Source: Campanula takesimana
Taxonomy: Eukaryota > Streptophyta > Magnoliopsida > Asterales > Campanulaceae
Reading direction: 5' to 3'
Length of the DNA stretch: 64,000 nucleotides
Assembly (NCBI GenBank): GCA_026119855.1
Contig: JAOWBW010001124.1
Location: 310,001-374,000 of the forward strand
Part shown: positions 54,874 through 64,000 of the stretch, piece by piece
Layout of the letters: every line of letters begins with the position of its first letter
Numbering within the stretch: position 1 is the stretch's first letter
The notes under the pieces: model-generated
What the model was told of the DNA's origin: nothing
The model's database searches: none
The model's input: only the letters and a program-made list of their open reading frames with translations
Position numbers and translations under genes: made by a program

Positions 54874-55091
54874 CTTCTGTTTTATGGCTAGACTTTTGTA
54901 TAGATTGCTTTCCTCTTTTAATAGTCATCCCTCCCTATTTTGTAGAGGTCTTTACAACTTGTGTAAGGCCTCCCCCCTAGTTTTTTCTTTCAGGTGGTTA
55001 AGGCTGTCATGTCCCCCACCTTGCTTGTATCCTTTATTAATTTTTATTAATAAAATCTAGGGAGTACCGTCTCCTTTCGCCAAAAAAAAAA
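54874..55091 (+). other. L8 3' UTR and poly(A)
   Basis: TATGGCTAG motif, TTTACAACTTGTGTAAGG stem, GGTGG...CCCCCACC, AATAAAATCTAG, and the shorter terminal hairpin GGAG / CTCC (both arms one base shorter than in L1), then TTTCGCC and A9-10. Confidence 0.8.
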
Positions 55092-55107
55092 ACATTGATA
55101 TTACCCA
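55092..55107. repeat. TSD of L8, right copy
   Basis: ACATTGATATTACCCA; L9 RT coding (GNINV) resumes after it. Confidence 0.9.
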
Positions 55108-57097
55108 TGTGATAAGAGATATGTGGATGTTGGAGATGAAGATTATTAAGCCCACAACTCAAAACTTCAGCAGCTACAATAAATAAAATTGGGGATATAG
55201 GAACCCCTTGTCGAAGGCCACGAGATGAAGGAAAGTATCCACAAGCTGAACCATTGATAAGAATCAAAAACCAACAAGAGCTGATGCATCGAAATATCAT
55301 GTCCATCCACTCTTCACAAAAGCCAAACCTCCTCATGACTTTAATTAAAGCAAACCAAGACAACCTATCATACGCTTTAGCCATATCTAGCTTCAACGCC
55401 ACATTAGACCCAAACACTTTTCTTTTGAGGGAATGAAACAATTCTTGAGCAAGTAACACATTTTCATGAATTAATCTCCCTTTAACAAAACCACTTTGTT
55501 GAGGGGAAATAATACGAGGCAGAACATTCTGAAGTCTAAGGCACAAGAGCTTTGTAATTACCTTATTTGAAAAGTTGCACAAACTAATAGGCCTTAATTC
55601 CGAAAAAGAGGTAGGGGCTGCCACTTTTGGAATTGTCACAATGAGAGTGCTAGTCCAACTCCGTGGGAGATGAAACCCACTGAAAAATTCCACAACCGCT
55701 TTATAAAAATCCCCCAAGATAATATCCCAACATTTGTGATAAAAAGCACCCGTAAACCCATCCGGTCCTGCAGCACTAGTCCCACTCATACTAAAAACCA
55801 CATCTCGGAGTTCCTCACGAGACGGGGCTGCTATAAGCATATGGTTATCTCCATTAGTAATTAGACGGGGAATGAGATCAAGCAGCTCATCCAAGCTGAT
55901 CAGAGTAAAATCTAACAGCTTCATCTCGAATTTGTTGCTGGTTCACAATCCAATTTCCATGACCATCACGGATTCTATGCAAATATAGTTGCTGCCTTCG
56001 TTTTTCACATATGCATGAAAAAACCGAGTGTTATGATCACCATCCTTAATCCATGCTAAATTAGCTTTTTGCATCCAAAATTCTTCCTCTATTTTCAAAC
56101 GGTAGGAAAGATTTGCTTGGGCTAGATGGAGAGCAGCCCTATTTTCCTCACTAGGGTTTTCATCAAAAGCTAGCTCCTTTCCACAAACCTCATCTTCAGC
56201 ATTTTTGACAAGTTGATCCACTCTACCAAAGGTCGTACGATTCCAGATTTGTAGATCATGCTTGAGGCGAGTAAGCTTTTTACCAAACTTGACTAAAGGC
56301 CGACAAAAAAGTCTGTTATTCCACGAAGAAGTCACCAAAGACATGAAGGACTCATGCCGAGTCCAAACATTAAGAAACCTGAAAACACCCTTACGAACCT
56401 CATCAACCAAACGAATATTAACCACTAAAGGAGCATGATCAGAACATGTTCTATTTAGATGGTCAATAGTTGTTTGAGCAAAATATTGCAGCCACTTTTC
56501 ATTGTAAAGAGCTCGGTCCAGCCTTTGAAGAATAGTTGCTCGCTTAGATCTCTTATTCCACCATGTGAAAATATGTCCTCTATAACCCCCATCAATTAAA
56601 TTTGAGATTTGGATCATATCTACGAAATCAGACACCTTAGAATCCACCACAGGCTTACCCCCAACCTTCTCGGACTGATCAATAATGGAATTAAAATCCC
56701 CCACAATCATCCAAGATTCATCCGTGGCACTCATATCAATGAAATAGTCCCATAAAACCCTTCTAATAAACTTGCTACAACTAGCATGAACAAAAGACAA
56801 TAAAACAGGAGTTGGCCAAAGAGAATGAGTAGTACAAATGGTAATAACTTGATCATCTTGAAAGAGGACATCACAGTGGATACCATGTCTCCAAAACAGC
56901 CATATATTACCCTTATCATTAGAAACACCTCAGAGACAACGAATTTTCTGAACATAAGAAGGAAGCGTAGAAGAGTCCACCTTAGGTTCATAAATAGCAC
57001 AAATAGATACATCATGCAACCTTAATAACCTTTTAATTCGGCGAACCGAAGCTGAATTTCCAATCCCACGAATATTCCAACTCAAAACACCTACCAT
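55108..57097 (-). pseudogene. L9 ORF2 part 1 (endonuclease, RT start)
   Basis: Starts at 57097 (MVGVLSWNIRGIGNSASVRR). YEPKVDSS, a TGA near 56935 (CL-stop-GVSNDKG), IVGDFNSIIDQ, QRLDRALYN, linker FGRVDQLVK, FFHAYVK with a shift near 55990, a deletion near 55900 (DQ joined to LDELLD), AAGPDGFTGAFYHK, TSTLIVTIPKV, LDMAKAYDRLSW, GLRQGVPISP (Val for the usual Asp). It ends at HISYHMGNINV, where L8 entered. Confidence 0.88.
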
Positions 57098-57136
57098 GGA
57101 TAACAGATTGAAGATAAAAACAAAGGAAAAGGGCTT

Positions 57137-58887
57137 TTATGCCAGAGGATTAAAGGTGCGCCCACCACCCGGGACAGCACCATCAATTAAAGTATCCTTT
57201 CCTTGACTAGATATTTCATGAATATCAAACTCTGTTGTAATGCGAGGGCCCCGAGGTGAAAGTTGCAAATTATCAATCACGGCATCACTAGTCTTTTTAA
57301 GGAGGGTAGAATCTAAAACTTCCAATTCAGAGTCTGAATCATTTTTCCCATCTTGTAAATGAAAATTTTCAGCCGCACCAAAATTGGAGGAGTCTGGATT
57401 AACATTTTCATGGGTAACATTCTCAGAAAATACATGTTCTTCATCAAGATCAATAGCCCCATCATCAACCATATTACCATTAGAATTAACCTTTGGAACT
57501 GCTTGCTTCAACACACTAGTAGTTTTTAAAGAAGTAGGGGAAACAAAAGGGGCTCCCCTAGTGGGAAGAAAACTAAAACCACTGGGACAAGATTTGAAAA
57601 AAAAGATTTTGAGCCATTTGGGGAAGAGGTCTTGGAAGCCTTGGAAACACCAACAATAGTCTTAGAATGAATATGAGGAACATTCGAACCACTAATATTG
57701 GACTTTGAGGTCTTGGAATGATGAACTTGAACATCATCAGAAATCAACTTTGCACCATCTTTTTTCTTCTCTACATATATCAGATTCTGTTTGGGATCAC
57801 CATGGCTTTTCTTATGCAAATCTTTCTTGGGCAAATCTTGACTAACGCCAGAATTATCATTCAAAGAATTTCCTTTATTATTTGCTGCAATACCATCTTG
57901 AATACCCTTCCCTTTATCAACTTTAAGAGCCTCTTGGTTGCTGCTACCGTCTTGTTTTGGCTTTAGGAAGTAGCAGTTTGCCATATCATGACCAAGTTTG
58001 TAGCAATGCTTGCAATAATGGGGAAGATTTATAAACTCCAAATTCTGGTAGAAACTTGAAAATTCATCTCCACAATCTATGAAAACCCTAGATGGCAACT
58101 TTTTAAGCAAATCCACTTGAACCAATTCCCTAGCTTCACTCGGCCTAGAGAGATTTGCTGTGGGCTGATCAATTGAAAGGGGCTCACCAAAAATCTTCGC
58201 AATTGAGAATAAGCAAACCTTGTTAAACATATGAATAGGGAGACCCAGAAGGCTTACCCAAACAGGAAAAAGCGAAGATTCCTTGTCCGGATGCCAAGAA
58301 TGTGTCCATCTGAAAACCCTCGTAGGATGACACCCTAAATTCCATGATTCCTTCGACCACAACCTGTTAAAATCACCTTCGTGCCTTAAACGAATCAGAA
58401 TGTGTTTGGGATCGACATGGCCCAAGCTGAATTCTGACTTCAATCCAAACTTCACAAAAAGCTGTCGTGTAATCTCCATATTAGGTCTCCCGTGAGAAAA
58501 CTTGCCAATTAACGTATACTTGAAAGGCTGTGCTAAGGAAGTAATCATCTCTTTCGAGAATTTAAGAGAAGGCTCGCCCTTATAGGTAGAAACAGGAACA
58601 ATATTCATTTGCAGCGGAGGAGGGACAAAAGTATCCTTTACCAAGTCAGCAAAGGGTTTCTTTTGCGTTGGAGAAGACGGCTACGCTATATTTTCCTGCG
58701 GTTGGGGGGAAAACGCGTCATTGGGAGGCGCTGAATGAGAACCTTTTTGAATCCTTTGCCCGCTAGGATTGTTAACATTAGGGTTCCCATTAAGACCAGG
58801 AATCCCAAACGTATTGGAACAGACATGCACAGGCTGTAACGGGGAGGAGGAACCATTGACGATTGGAACAAAACCTTGGGAAGCCAT
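57137..58887 (-). pseudogene. L9 ORF1 (DUF4283-like, CCHC)
   Basis: Starts at 58887 (MASQGFVPIVNGSSSP). A TAG at 58681 is followed in the same frame by KKPFADLVKD, the DUF4283-like region (FSHGRPNMEITR, SLGHVDPKHI, LGLPIHMFNK), the CCHC knuckle (CKHCYKLGHDMANC), a long polar linker, then a shift near 57590. The C-terminal piece has an acidic stretch and LQLSPRGPRITT, and stops at 57137, 39 bp before ORF2. Confidence 0.88.
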
Positions 58888-59029
58888 AGAAGCAATCAGA
58901 AAGCAAGAAGAATACGAAACCCTATTTAGGGTTTCAGCAAGAACAAAAGGAAGGCTAGAGGAGAGAGAAGAGAGAAAAAGTCAAACGGTCAATCATTGTT
59001 TAGGGATGGTGGTGACTTATTAAGGGCAC
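58888..59029. other. L9 5' UTR and junction with L10
   Basis: AAACCCTATTTAGGGTTT at about 58917-58934, then AGAGGAGAGAGAAGAGAGAAA to about 58985. The next 45 bp to 59029 could not be assigned with confidence to either LINE. The two LINEs meet 5' end to coding interior, head to head. Confidence 0.5.
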
Positions 59030-60283
59030 AACAAATGTCATTGGGTTAGGCAGTCACAAATGTTTCGTCCTGTTAGTGAGGGTGGCCTTGGATTTCGTAG
59101 ACTTGAAGATATGGCCATGGCTTTGGCAATGAAGTTATGGTGGCGGTTCCGTAGTAGTAAGTCTTTGTGGGTGGATTTTATGGAAGCTAAATATTGTTAT
59201 GGAACCCATCCAATGGATTCGACCAAACCTTCTTTTGCCTCTCATGTTTGGATCAGAATGTTAAAAGCCAAGGATCTAGTGGAAGCTAATATGGGTTGGA
59301 GACTTGGGTGTGGTGATATTTCTCTGCATGAGCGTTGGTTTGATGGTATTCTCAGCTTTCCGAGAAACCATGTTGAGATATCATCGTTATTTTCTAATAA
59401 CCACCTCCGAGTTGATCATGTTAGGGAGGTTTATGGGGAGCAACTGCTGCATATCCTTACTGATCAGAATATCCAATTGGTAAATAGGCCGGACCAACCT
59501 TTTTGGTTCCCGTCTTCTTCTGGTAAGTTCACCATTTCCTCTGCTTGGCATCTTTGTCGAAAGAAAGATATTCAAAACCCTATGTTTGAGTTTTGTTGGA
59601 ATAAATATATCCCTCCCAAGATTTAGTATTTCTGTGGAGACTTTTGCACAATGGTCTTCCTACCGACTTAGCTATTCAACGGCATGGTATTCAGCTTGCC
59701 TCGGCTTGTTGTTGCTGCTCTAATCCCTCTCTCGAAAACCTGGATCATCTCTTTGTTAATAGTAACATTGCTAGGGATGTTTGGTCCCATTATTCCAATC
59801 TTCTCGGAGTTAGGTCATTCTCTTTCAATACTCGTTCTGCTGGTGGTTTGGCTTCTCTAAGTATGGTCCTAAGAGTTTACATTGGCTAGCCCATATTCTC
59901 CCATGCTTCATTCTTTGGGAAATTTGGAAGAGTCGCAATAAAGCCAAGTTTGAGAATGTTCCTATGTCTGCGCACTCCATTATTGTTGCGGCTTCTTCTG
60001 CTATTAAGGATTCTGCACATGCTTTTTCTGTCACATTCTCAGACAAAGGTTTGGATGCTCATCTCTCTTCGTTTTTTGGCTTTAAGATGGCCTGGCCTCA
60101 AAGCAAACGGAGTAGGCTTGTCTTGTGGCAGCCCCCTATTGATGAACAATTCAAGTTGAATACGGATGGTGATTCGAAAGGTAATCCTAGAATCATTACT
60201 GGTGGTGGTATTTTTCGGTCCAATAGGGGAAAGATTCTCTTTGCTTTCTCTAAATTTTATGCGTATGGATCTAATATGGTAGC
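59030..60283 (+). pseudogene. L10 LINE ORF2 fragment (RT end, zf-RVT, RNase H start)
   Basis: Begins with NKCHWVRQSQMFRP, then EGGLGFRRLED, MKLWWRF, YGTHPMDSTKPSFASH, a frameshift near 59620 (IPPKI), the zf-RVT Cys cluster CCCCSNP, a disruption near 59870, and RNase H (KLNTDGDSKGNP, GGGIFRSN). It is cut at 60283 after SNMVA by insertion of G2. Subfamily with L6, L7 and L8. It may be the remnant of the element into which L9 inserted. Confidence 0.85.
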
Positions 60284-61013
60284 TGTAACGACCCCAAAAA
60301 CCCGTTCCTATTTATTTTATATTTTTGGGGATTTTTATTTGACTTATGTGTGCATTTTATGTGTTGCATCATATTTTATGATTTGCACATCTTACTTGAT
60401 TAAATGTGCTATTTACTTAGTTAGTAGTAATAATGGTTAAAGGAGTTAAATGATTAAGTTGAAACTTTAGGGTCCTTTGTGAAAATATAAGTTTAGGGGC
60501 TAAAGTGTTAAAAATAAAAGTTGGGTGACCAAAATAAGAAAATGGAGTAAAAAATCTAATATAACATGTTTGCTTTCTTTCTCTGTGTTTCATTCTTGTG
60601 TTCTGCAACATTCTCGTTTCTTCCTAAGGTTAAAAGAAAAAGGTAAGTTCAACCCATTTCGATTTAATTCTTTTTATTTACTTATCCGTTTTAAAAACTA
60701 ATTATATAAAAATGATCAGGGTGTTGAGTATGTCATTTCTACCCGAACAAAACATATTTCTGCGATACTTTTTCCGGAAATAGGTAAGTTACTAATTCCC
60801 CTTAAATAGTAAAATGGTCATATATTTGCTATATGTGTGATATGTGGTGAAATTATTGTGAAAAGAATTTATTTGTGATACTTGTTTATTTGGGACAAAT
60901 GGAGTATAATTATACTAGGTAAGTGACTTGGTTTGTATGCAAGGATGTATATGGAGTATGTTTATATACCTGAGAATGTTAGTATGAGTGTTTGAAAGTA
61001 TACTCCTACTCGA

Positions 61014-61321
61014 GGGACGGTTAAAAAACTTGAGTTAAATGTTAAATAAGTATATTATAAAAATAATACTATTATTCATGGGACGGGGAAATGAATGAAA
61101 GTATCCCTAAATGAGTATATTAGTATATTAGAAAAATTATACTTATACTTTTGGGATGGTAAAATATTTAAATGGAATAAAAGAAAATTATTCTATTATT
61201 TGTGGGACGGTAAAAAGAATGAAATAAACTTGAAAGTAAAGTTTTGGGCATGTATTGCACTACTGGGTATTGTTAGTATTGTTAAAATACTAGTGAAAGT
61301 ATACACCTACGTTTGGGACGG
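61014..61321 (+). repeat. Five degenerate GGGACGG-centred units in G2 LTR
   Basis: GGGACGG (one GGGATGG) starts at 61014, 61080, 61153, 61204 and 61315, mostly followed by TAAA and preceded by AGTATA/TACT-like A+T-rich sequence. Spacing is 51 to 111 bp. Confidence 0.65.
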
Positions 61322-61368
61322 TGGAATAGAGTAAGTATAATTTATTCAAGTTTTGGCCTGCGAGATGT

Positions 61369-61480
61369 GTTGGGCGGCCGCCCAAATAGGGCGTGCGGCC
61401 GCACACTTATCTGGAAGATTTTTGTCTTGGGACAGAGTGTTTTGGGCAGCCGCACAATCTGGTGTGGGCGACCGCCCAGG
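61369..61480. repeat. Cluster of GC-rich palindromes in G2 LTR
   Basis: TTGGGCGGCCGCCCAA and GTGCGGCCGCAC are perfect palindromes; GGGCAGCCGCAC and GTGGGCGACCGCCCA further on are decayed versions. They stand out in an A+T-rich LTR. Confidence 0.8.
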
Positions 61481-62712
61481 GTTACTGAAAAGTTGAGTTG
61501 TTCCATTTCAAGTGATTTAAAGTTCAATCTTGGTTTAGGTCTTAGGTGATATCCTAGAGTACCTAGAGGGTTGTTGTGGAACACCCTAGTGTTTGAAATG
61601 GGTTCCTTTGTGAACATAAGAGTTGTGGAATTTGACTAAATGTTAATTGGATTTGGTTGAACGTCTTTTGATGTGGTTTGGATTGGTTCATCTTTGTGAT
61701 GTGTTTGGCTTGGTTCCCTACTTTGGAATCATTGTCCTTGGCGGTTGTTTAAGCAAGTATTCATTACTATGCTAGTGTTAAAGTCCAGCTGGTCTTGTGT
61801 TGTGGAGTCGGGACAGTGGTAGGGATTATAATGGCACACGAGCCAAGTTCATTGTAAGGCGTCTACCATGGGTTTCTCATTTTTAACCCCCAGTCCAGAT
61901 TGGCCTTGGATGGGATGAACTAGCTCCCTCGAGTAAGCATTTGGGTTATGACTCTGTGTCATATTTCCCTCTCTGGTTACTTTGGTTCTATTGGTTATGG
62001 TTTGGTTTTCGGGATCCCGGCTTCAGCTATTTATGCTGCTCAGATGGTTTTCTCAGATGGTTATATGTTTGATTCGAGAACCTTGGCTCAGTATCCATGT
62101 ATGAGTGTATATTTTAGCCCTATATGTTGTATGATGAGTTGGTCGTTATTTCCAACCGGTATGGGACGGTTGGCGATAGGGAGCCTCTCATGTTATGTGC
62201 TATATGCTATATGATTATTTGTTGATATAGTTTCTTTATGATTATCATATCAGCATGTAACGTAGTTGCATTTTAGTAGCTTACTGAGATTCATTCTCAC
62301 CCCTTATTTGTTTACTGTTTTAGATAAAGGCGAATCCAGGGAATAGGATAATTGCACGGGAGGACGTCGTGGTGGTAAGAGTTTTGGATATGAATTTTGT
62401 CAAGGTTACATTACATAGATGTATAACCTTTTGGGTAGAGTTTCCATGACTTCATCATTTTGTAACACCATTATTTTGGATAATGTTGGTGTATGTACAT
62501 TTGTATAAAAGTTTGTAAGCCTTCGGGCTAAGTACTTTCGTTCGTGAAAGAGTTTGTTTGAAAGTTAAATGAAGTCTTTGAAATTCGAGTGTGGATTTTG
62601 TTAAACTTTATGAAAGTATATTTCGAAAATTTATCTAAAAGTGTTTTATAACGTCTTCCACTCGTGTCCCGAGCGTGGGGCCAAGTAGGACCACGGGTCT
62701 GGGGCGCGACAG

Positions 62713-62726
62713 TTGGTATCAGAGCT
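62713..62726 (+). other. G2 primer-binding site
   Basis: TTGGTATCAGAGCT, complementary to the 3' end of plant initiator Met-tRNA, one base after the LTR. Confidence 0.9.
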
Positions 62727-62821
62727 AGGTTGTAGATGGTCTAGAATGACTAAGTGACCTAGGAGAGTAGTTGGGTAGAGAGTGAGTAACGTTGAGTGTT
62801 TTATGCAGGTAATCACTGAAG

Positions 62822-63469
62822 ATGGTTGGAACAGAGGGTGATCAGTCGGGGCCTTCAGGGCTGGGTAATGCTAGAGAAGAGGTTTGAACAATGTTCCAAG
62901 GTATGTTTGAAGCTGTAATGAAAACAATTGACGATATAGTTTAGCATGAAAGCAAGGTTGAAGCCTCAGATGTGACAAAACGAGGAGGACAGTTAAAACC
63001 ACAACCCCAGCGTGGTGATAGTAAAGAATACCAAGGGACATCTTCGCAAGCTAAGGAATCTTTTCAAGGGCCACAGAATAGAAGAACTCAAGGCAAACGA
63101 GTATGTAGCTATTGTCGGAAGGAAGGGTATTTAGAAGAAAGTTGTTGGAAGAAGAAAGGCAAATGTATGAGATGTGGTTAGTTGGGTCACTTTCAGAGGA
63201 ATTGCTCTAGATTTAAGAATCAGTTATCGGGAAGTGTAATTGGGTCTTCTCAGGGCCAGAAGAGGGATTCTTCAGGGAAGCTTAAGGTACAAGGTAGTGT
63301 TTCTGCCATCAATCAACAACAGATTTCAGATCCTTCTAATGTGATTGGAGGTATAATTTCTATGTCTAGTTTGAGAGCACATACACTTATAGACCCTGGC
63401 TCTTCGCATTCTTATATGTCTGTGCATTTTGTTTCTCGATTACATGTGTCTCCTGAGTTTCTACCTTAG
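62822..63469 (+). pseudogene. G2 gag remnant and protease
   Basis: A single frame from the ATG at 62822 (MVGTEGDQSGP), with stops at TGA (about 62885), TAG (about 62941) and TAG (63179). The main gag domain is absent: the short N-terminus runs straight into a Gln/Lys-rich stretch and two zinc knuckles, CSYCRKEGYLEESC (Tyr for His) and CMRCG-stop-LGHFQRNC. The protease follows (AHTLIDPGSSHSYMS, where DSG reads DPG). Termination is at 63469. Compared with full plant gypsy gag proteins, some 250-300 residues are missing. Confidence 0.8.
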
Positions 63470-64000
63470 GTGTTAGAGGTGTCTATCCTAAGGGGGAGTG
63501 TTTGGTGATTGATAGAGTGTTGCGCACTTGTGATGTGCAAATTTGTGAGCATGTTTTACTTGCTGGTTTAGTTATTTTGCCATAGCAAGATTTTGATATT
63601 ATTGTGGTGGAGTTTTATATGCTAGTGTGCTTTAATTAAGCATGGTAGATATATGTGTTTAGCATTCATGCTATTTATGCATTAAAGTCTGGAATTTTTT
63701 TTATCACAAGGTTATGCCTGGTATTTGGTTTATGGGGCTGGCAGCAGAGTGTCTATAGCTAAACTAGAGAATGTACTCTTCCTTTGTGGGATCTCAGATA
63801 TGTTTTCTATTGAGTAGTACATGATTGATAAAACCTTGGGTTATCTTGAGTTGTTCGGTATAATGCTATAGTGTTGATATCTAGTGCAATATATCCATAA
63901 CATTGGTTGAGTTAAAGGAGTAGAAGATTCAACTTGAGATATTTCTTGACAAGGGATTCATTACGTTTAGTATATCTACGTGGGATGTATCAGTATTGTT
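63470..64000 (+). pseudogene. G2 decayed protease end to RT start
   Basis: Read across many stops this resembles VSILRGSV, CDVQICEHVLLAGLVILP, QDFDIIV and, at about 63910-64000, LKE-KIQL-IFLDKGFIT-SIS-W, the region before the RT domain in plant gypsy polyproteins. All assignments are by eye; no frame is open for long. Confidence 0.65.

Larger units (their letters stand above)
49004..55091 (+). mobile_element. L8: full-length LINE with inverted 5' end (twin-primed)
   Basis: Between the two TSD copies lie an inverted 5' segment (49004-50396, minus strand: 5' UTR and ORF1 up to GIKSTLV) and a direct segment (50397-55091, plus strand: rest of ORF1 from PTILTSDFEGK, ORF2, 3' UTR, poly(A)). The two halves are neighbours in an intact ORF1, so nearly nothing is missing. 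This order, with the 3' end of the inverted block next to the TSD, is what twin priming during retrotransposition yields. L8 has the fewest coding lesions of any LINE here. Confidence 0.93.
47379..58985 (-). mobile_element. L9: minus-strand LINE, 3' end lost, split by L8
   Basis: Pieces 47379-48987 (end of RT to start of RNase H) and 55108-58985 (5' UTR, ORF1, endonuclease, RT start). RNase H, 3' UTR and poly(A) are deleted at 47379, which target-primed reverse transcription cannot explain. The 5' end lies near 58985, abutting plus-strand L10, so L9 may originally have been inserted into L10. Subfamily with L2 and L4. Confidence 0.85.
60284..62711 (+). repeat. G2 5' LTR
   Basis: 2,428 bp with TG...CA ends, judged from the TGTAACG start and the primer-binding site following CGCGACA. 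It holds a series of GGGACGG units (61014-61321), a cluster of GC palindromes (61369-61480) and a possible TATA box TATATAAA at 60703-60710. Short open frames inside show no similarity I recognise. The second LTR is not in the window, so the ends rest on motif evidence. Confidence 0.85.
60284..64000 (+). mobile_element. G2: second Ty3/gypsy element, incomplete in window
   Basis: Inserted in L10. 5' LTR 60284-62711 (2.43 kb, TGTAACGACC to GGCGCGACA), primer-binding site, degraded gag remnant, protease, and the start of RT at the window end. The TGTAACGACC start and long LTR are typical of plant chromovirus-type gypsy elements. Many stops make it non-coding. The expected 5 bp TSD would be GTAGC (60279-60283); the right copy lies outside. 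Confidence 0.88.

Noticed and set aside
61948..62214. 88-codon open frame in the G2 LTR
   Set aside because: No similarity recognised and it lies wholly within the LTR; chance length in this base composition.
1..64000. CRISPR array, prokaryotic operon, rRNA gene or organelle DNA
   Set aside because: No regularly spaced repeats with unique spacers, no ribosome-binding sites or operon structure, and the content is nuclear plant retrotransposons throughout.

Overview
The window is intergenic, repeat-rich DNA from a plant nuclear genome, most likely a dicot. The evidence is the A+T-rich base composition, about ten copies of a plant L1-type LINE (ORF1 with a DUF4283-like region and CCHC knuckle; ORF2 with APE endonuclease, reverse transcriptase, zf-RVT and a C-terminal RNase H), two plant-type Ty3/gypsy elements primed by initiator Met-tRNA, and a tRNA-derived SINE. 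I see no convincing host gene, rRNA gene, tRNA gene or CRISPR array. The species cannot be named from the sequence.

Layout (names are mine). L0 is a minus-strand LINE whose 3' end lies left of the window; its pieces are 1-607, 38729-39743, 45918-46303 and 47339-47378. L1 (plus, 624-38713, flanked by a 15-16 bp target-site duplication, TSD) is inserted in L0. L1 is split by three minus-strand LINEs: L2 (2790-5004), L3 (7255-13401) and L4 (13978-37801). L3 carries a 60 bp plus-strand LINE tail. L4 carries a complete Ty3/gypsy element G1 (14373-26998, TSD AATAA) and a plus-strand LINE L6 (27779-33141). G1 is split by minus-strand LINE L5 (18574-24548), and L5 carries a tRNA-SINE (22838-22967). 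The longest chain is therefore L0 > L1 > L4 > G1 > L5 > SINE, six layers deep. To the right, L0 also holds L7 (39759-45902) and an unclassified 1.0 kb insert X1 (46304-47319). A deletion junction at 47378/47379 joins L0 to LINE L9 (47379-58985). L9 is split by L8 (49004-55091), a LINE whose first 1.4 kb is inverted in the pattern left by twin priming. L10 (about 59030-60283, plus) is a LINE fragment cut by a second gypsy element, G2, whose 2.4 kb 5' LTR starts at 60284 and which runs off the window.

Nearly every open frame is a decayed retrotransposon gene. Frames were followed by eye across stops, frameshifts and insertions, and the best preserved LINE is L8. LINE insertion by target-primed reverse transcription explains most boundaries: poly(A) at one end and TSDs of 14-16 bp. 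Two insertions (L5, L6) instead removed target sequence. The most interesting signals are the twin-primed L8, two 3'-UTR hairpins whose arms change in a compensatory way between copies, the bias of LINEs to land antisense to their host element, the SINE, and insert X1.
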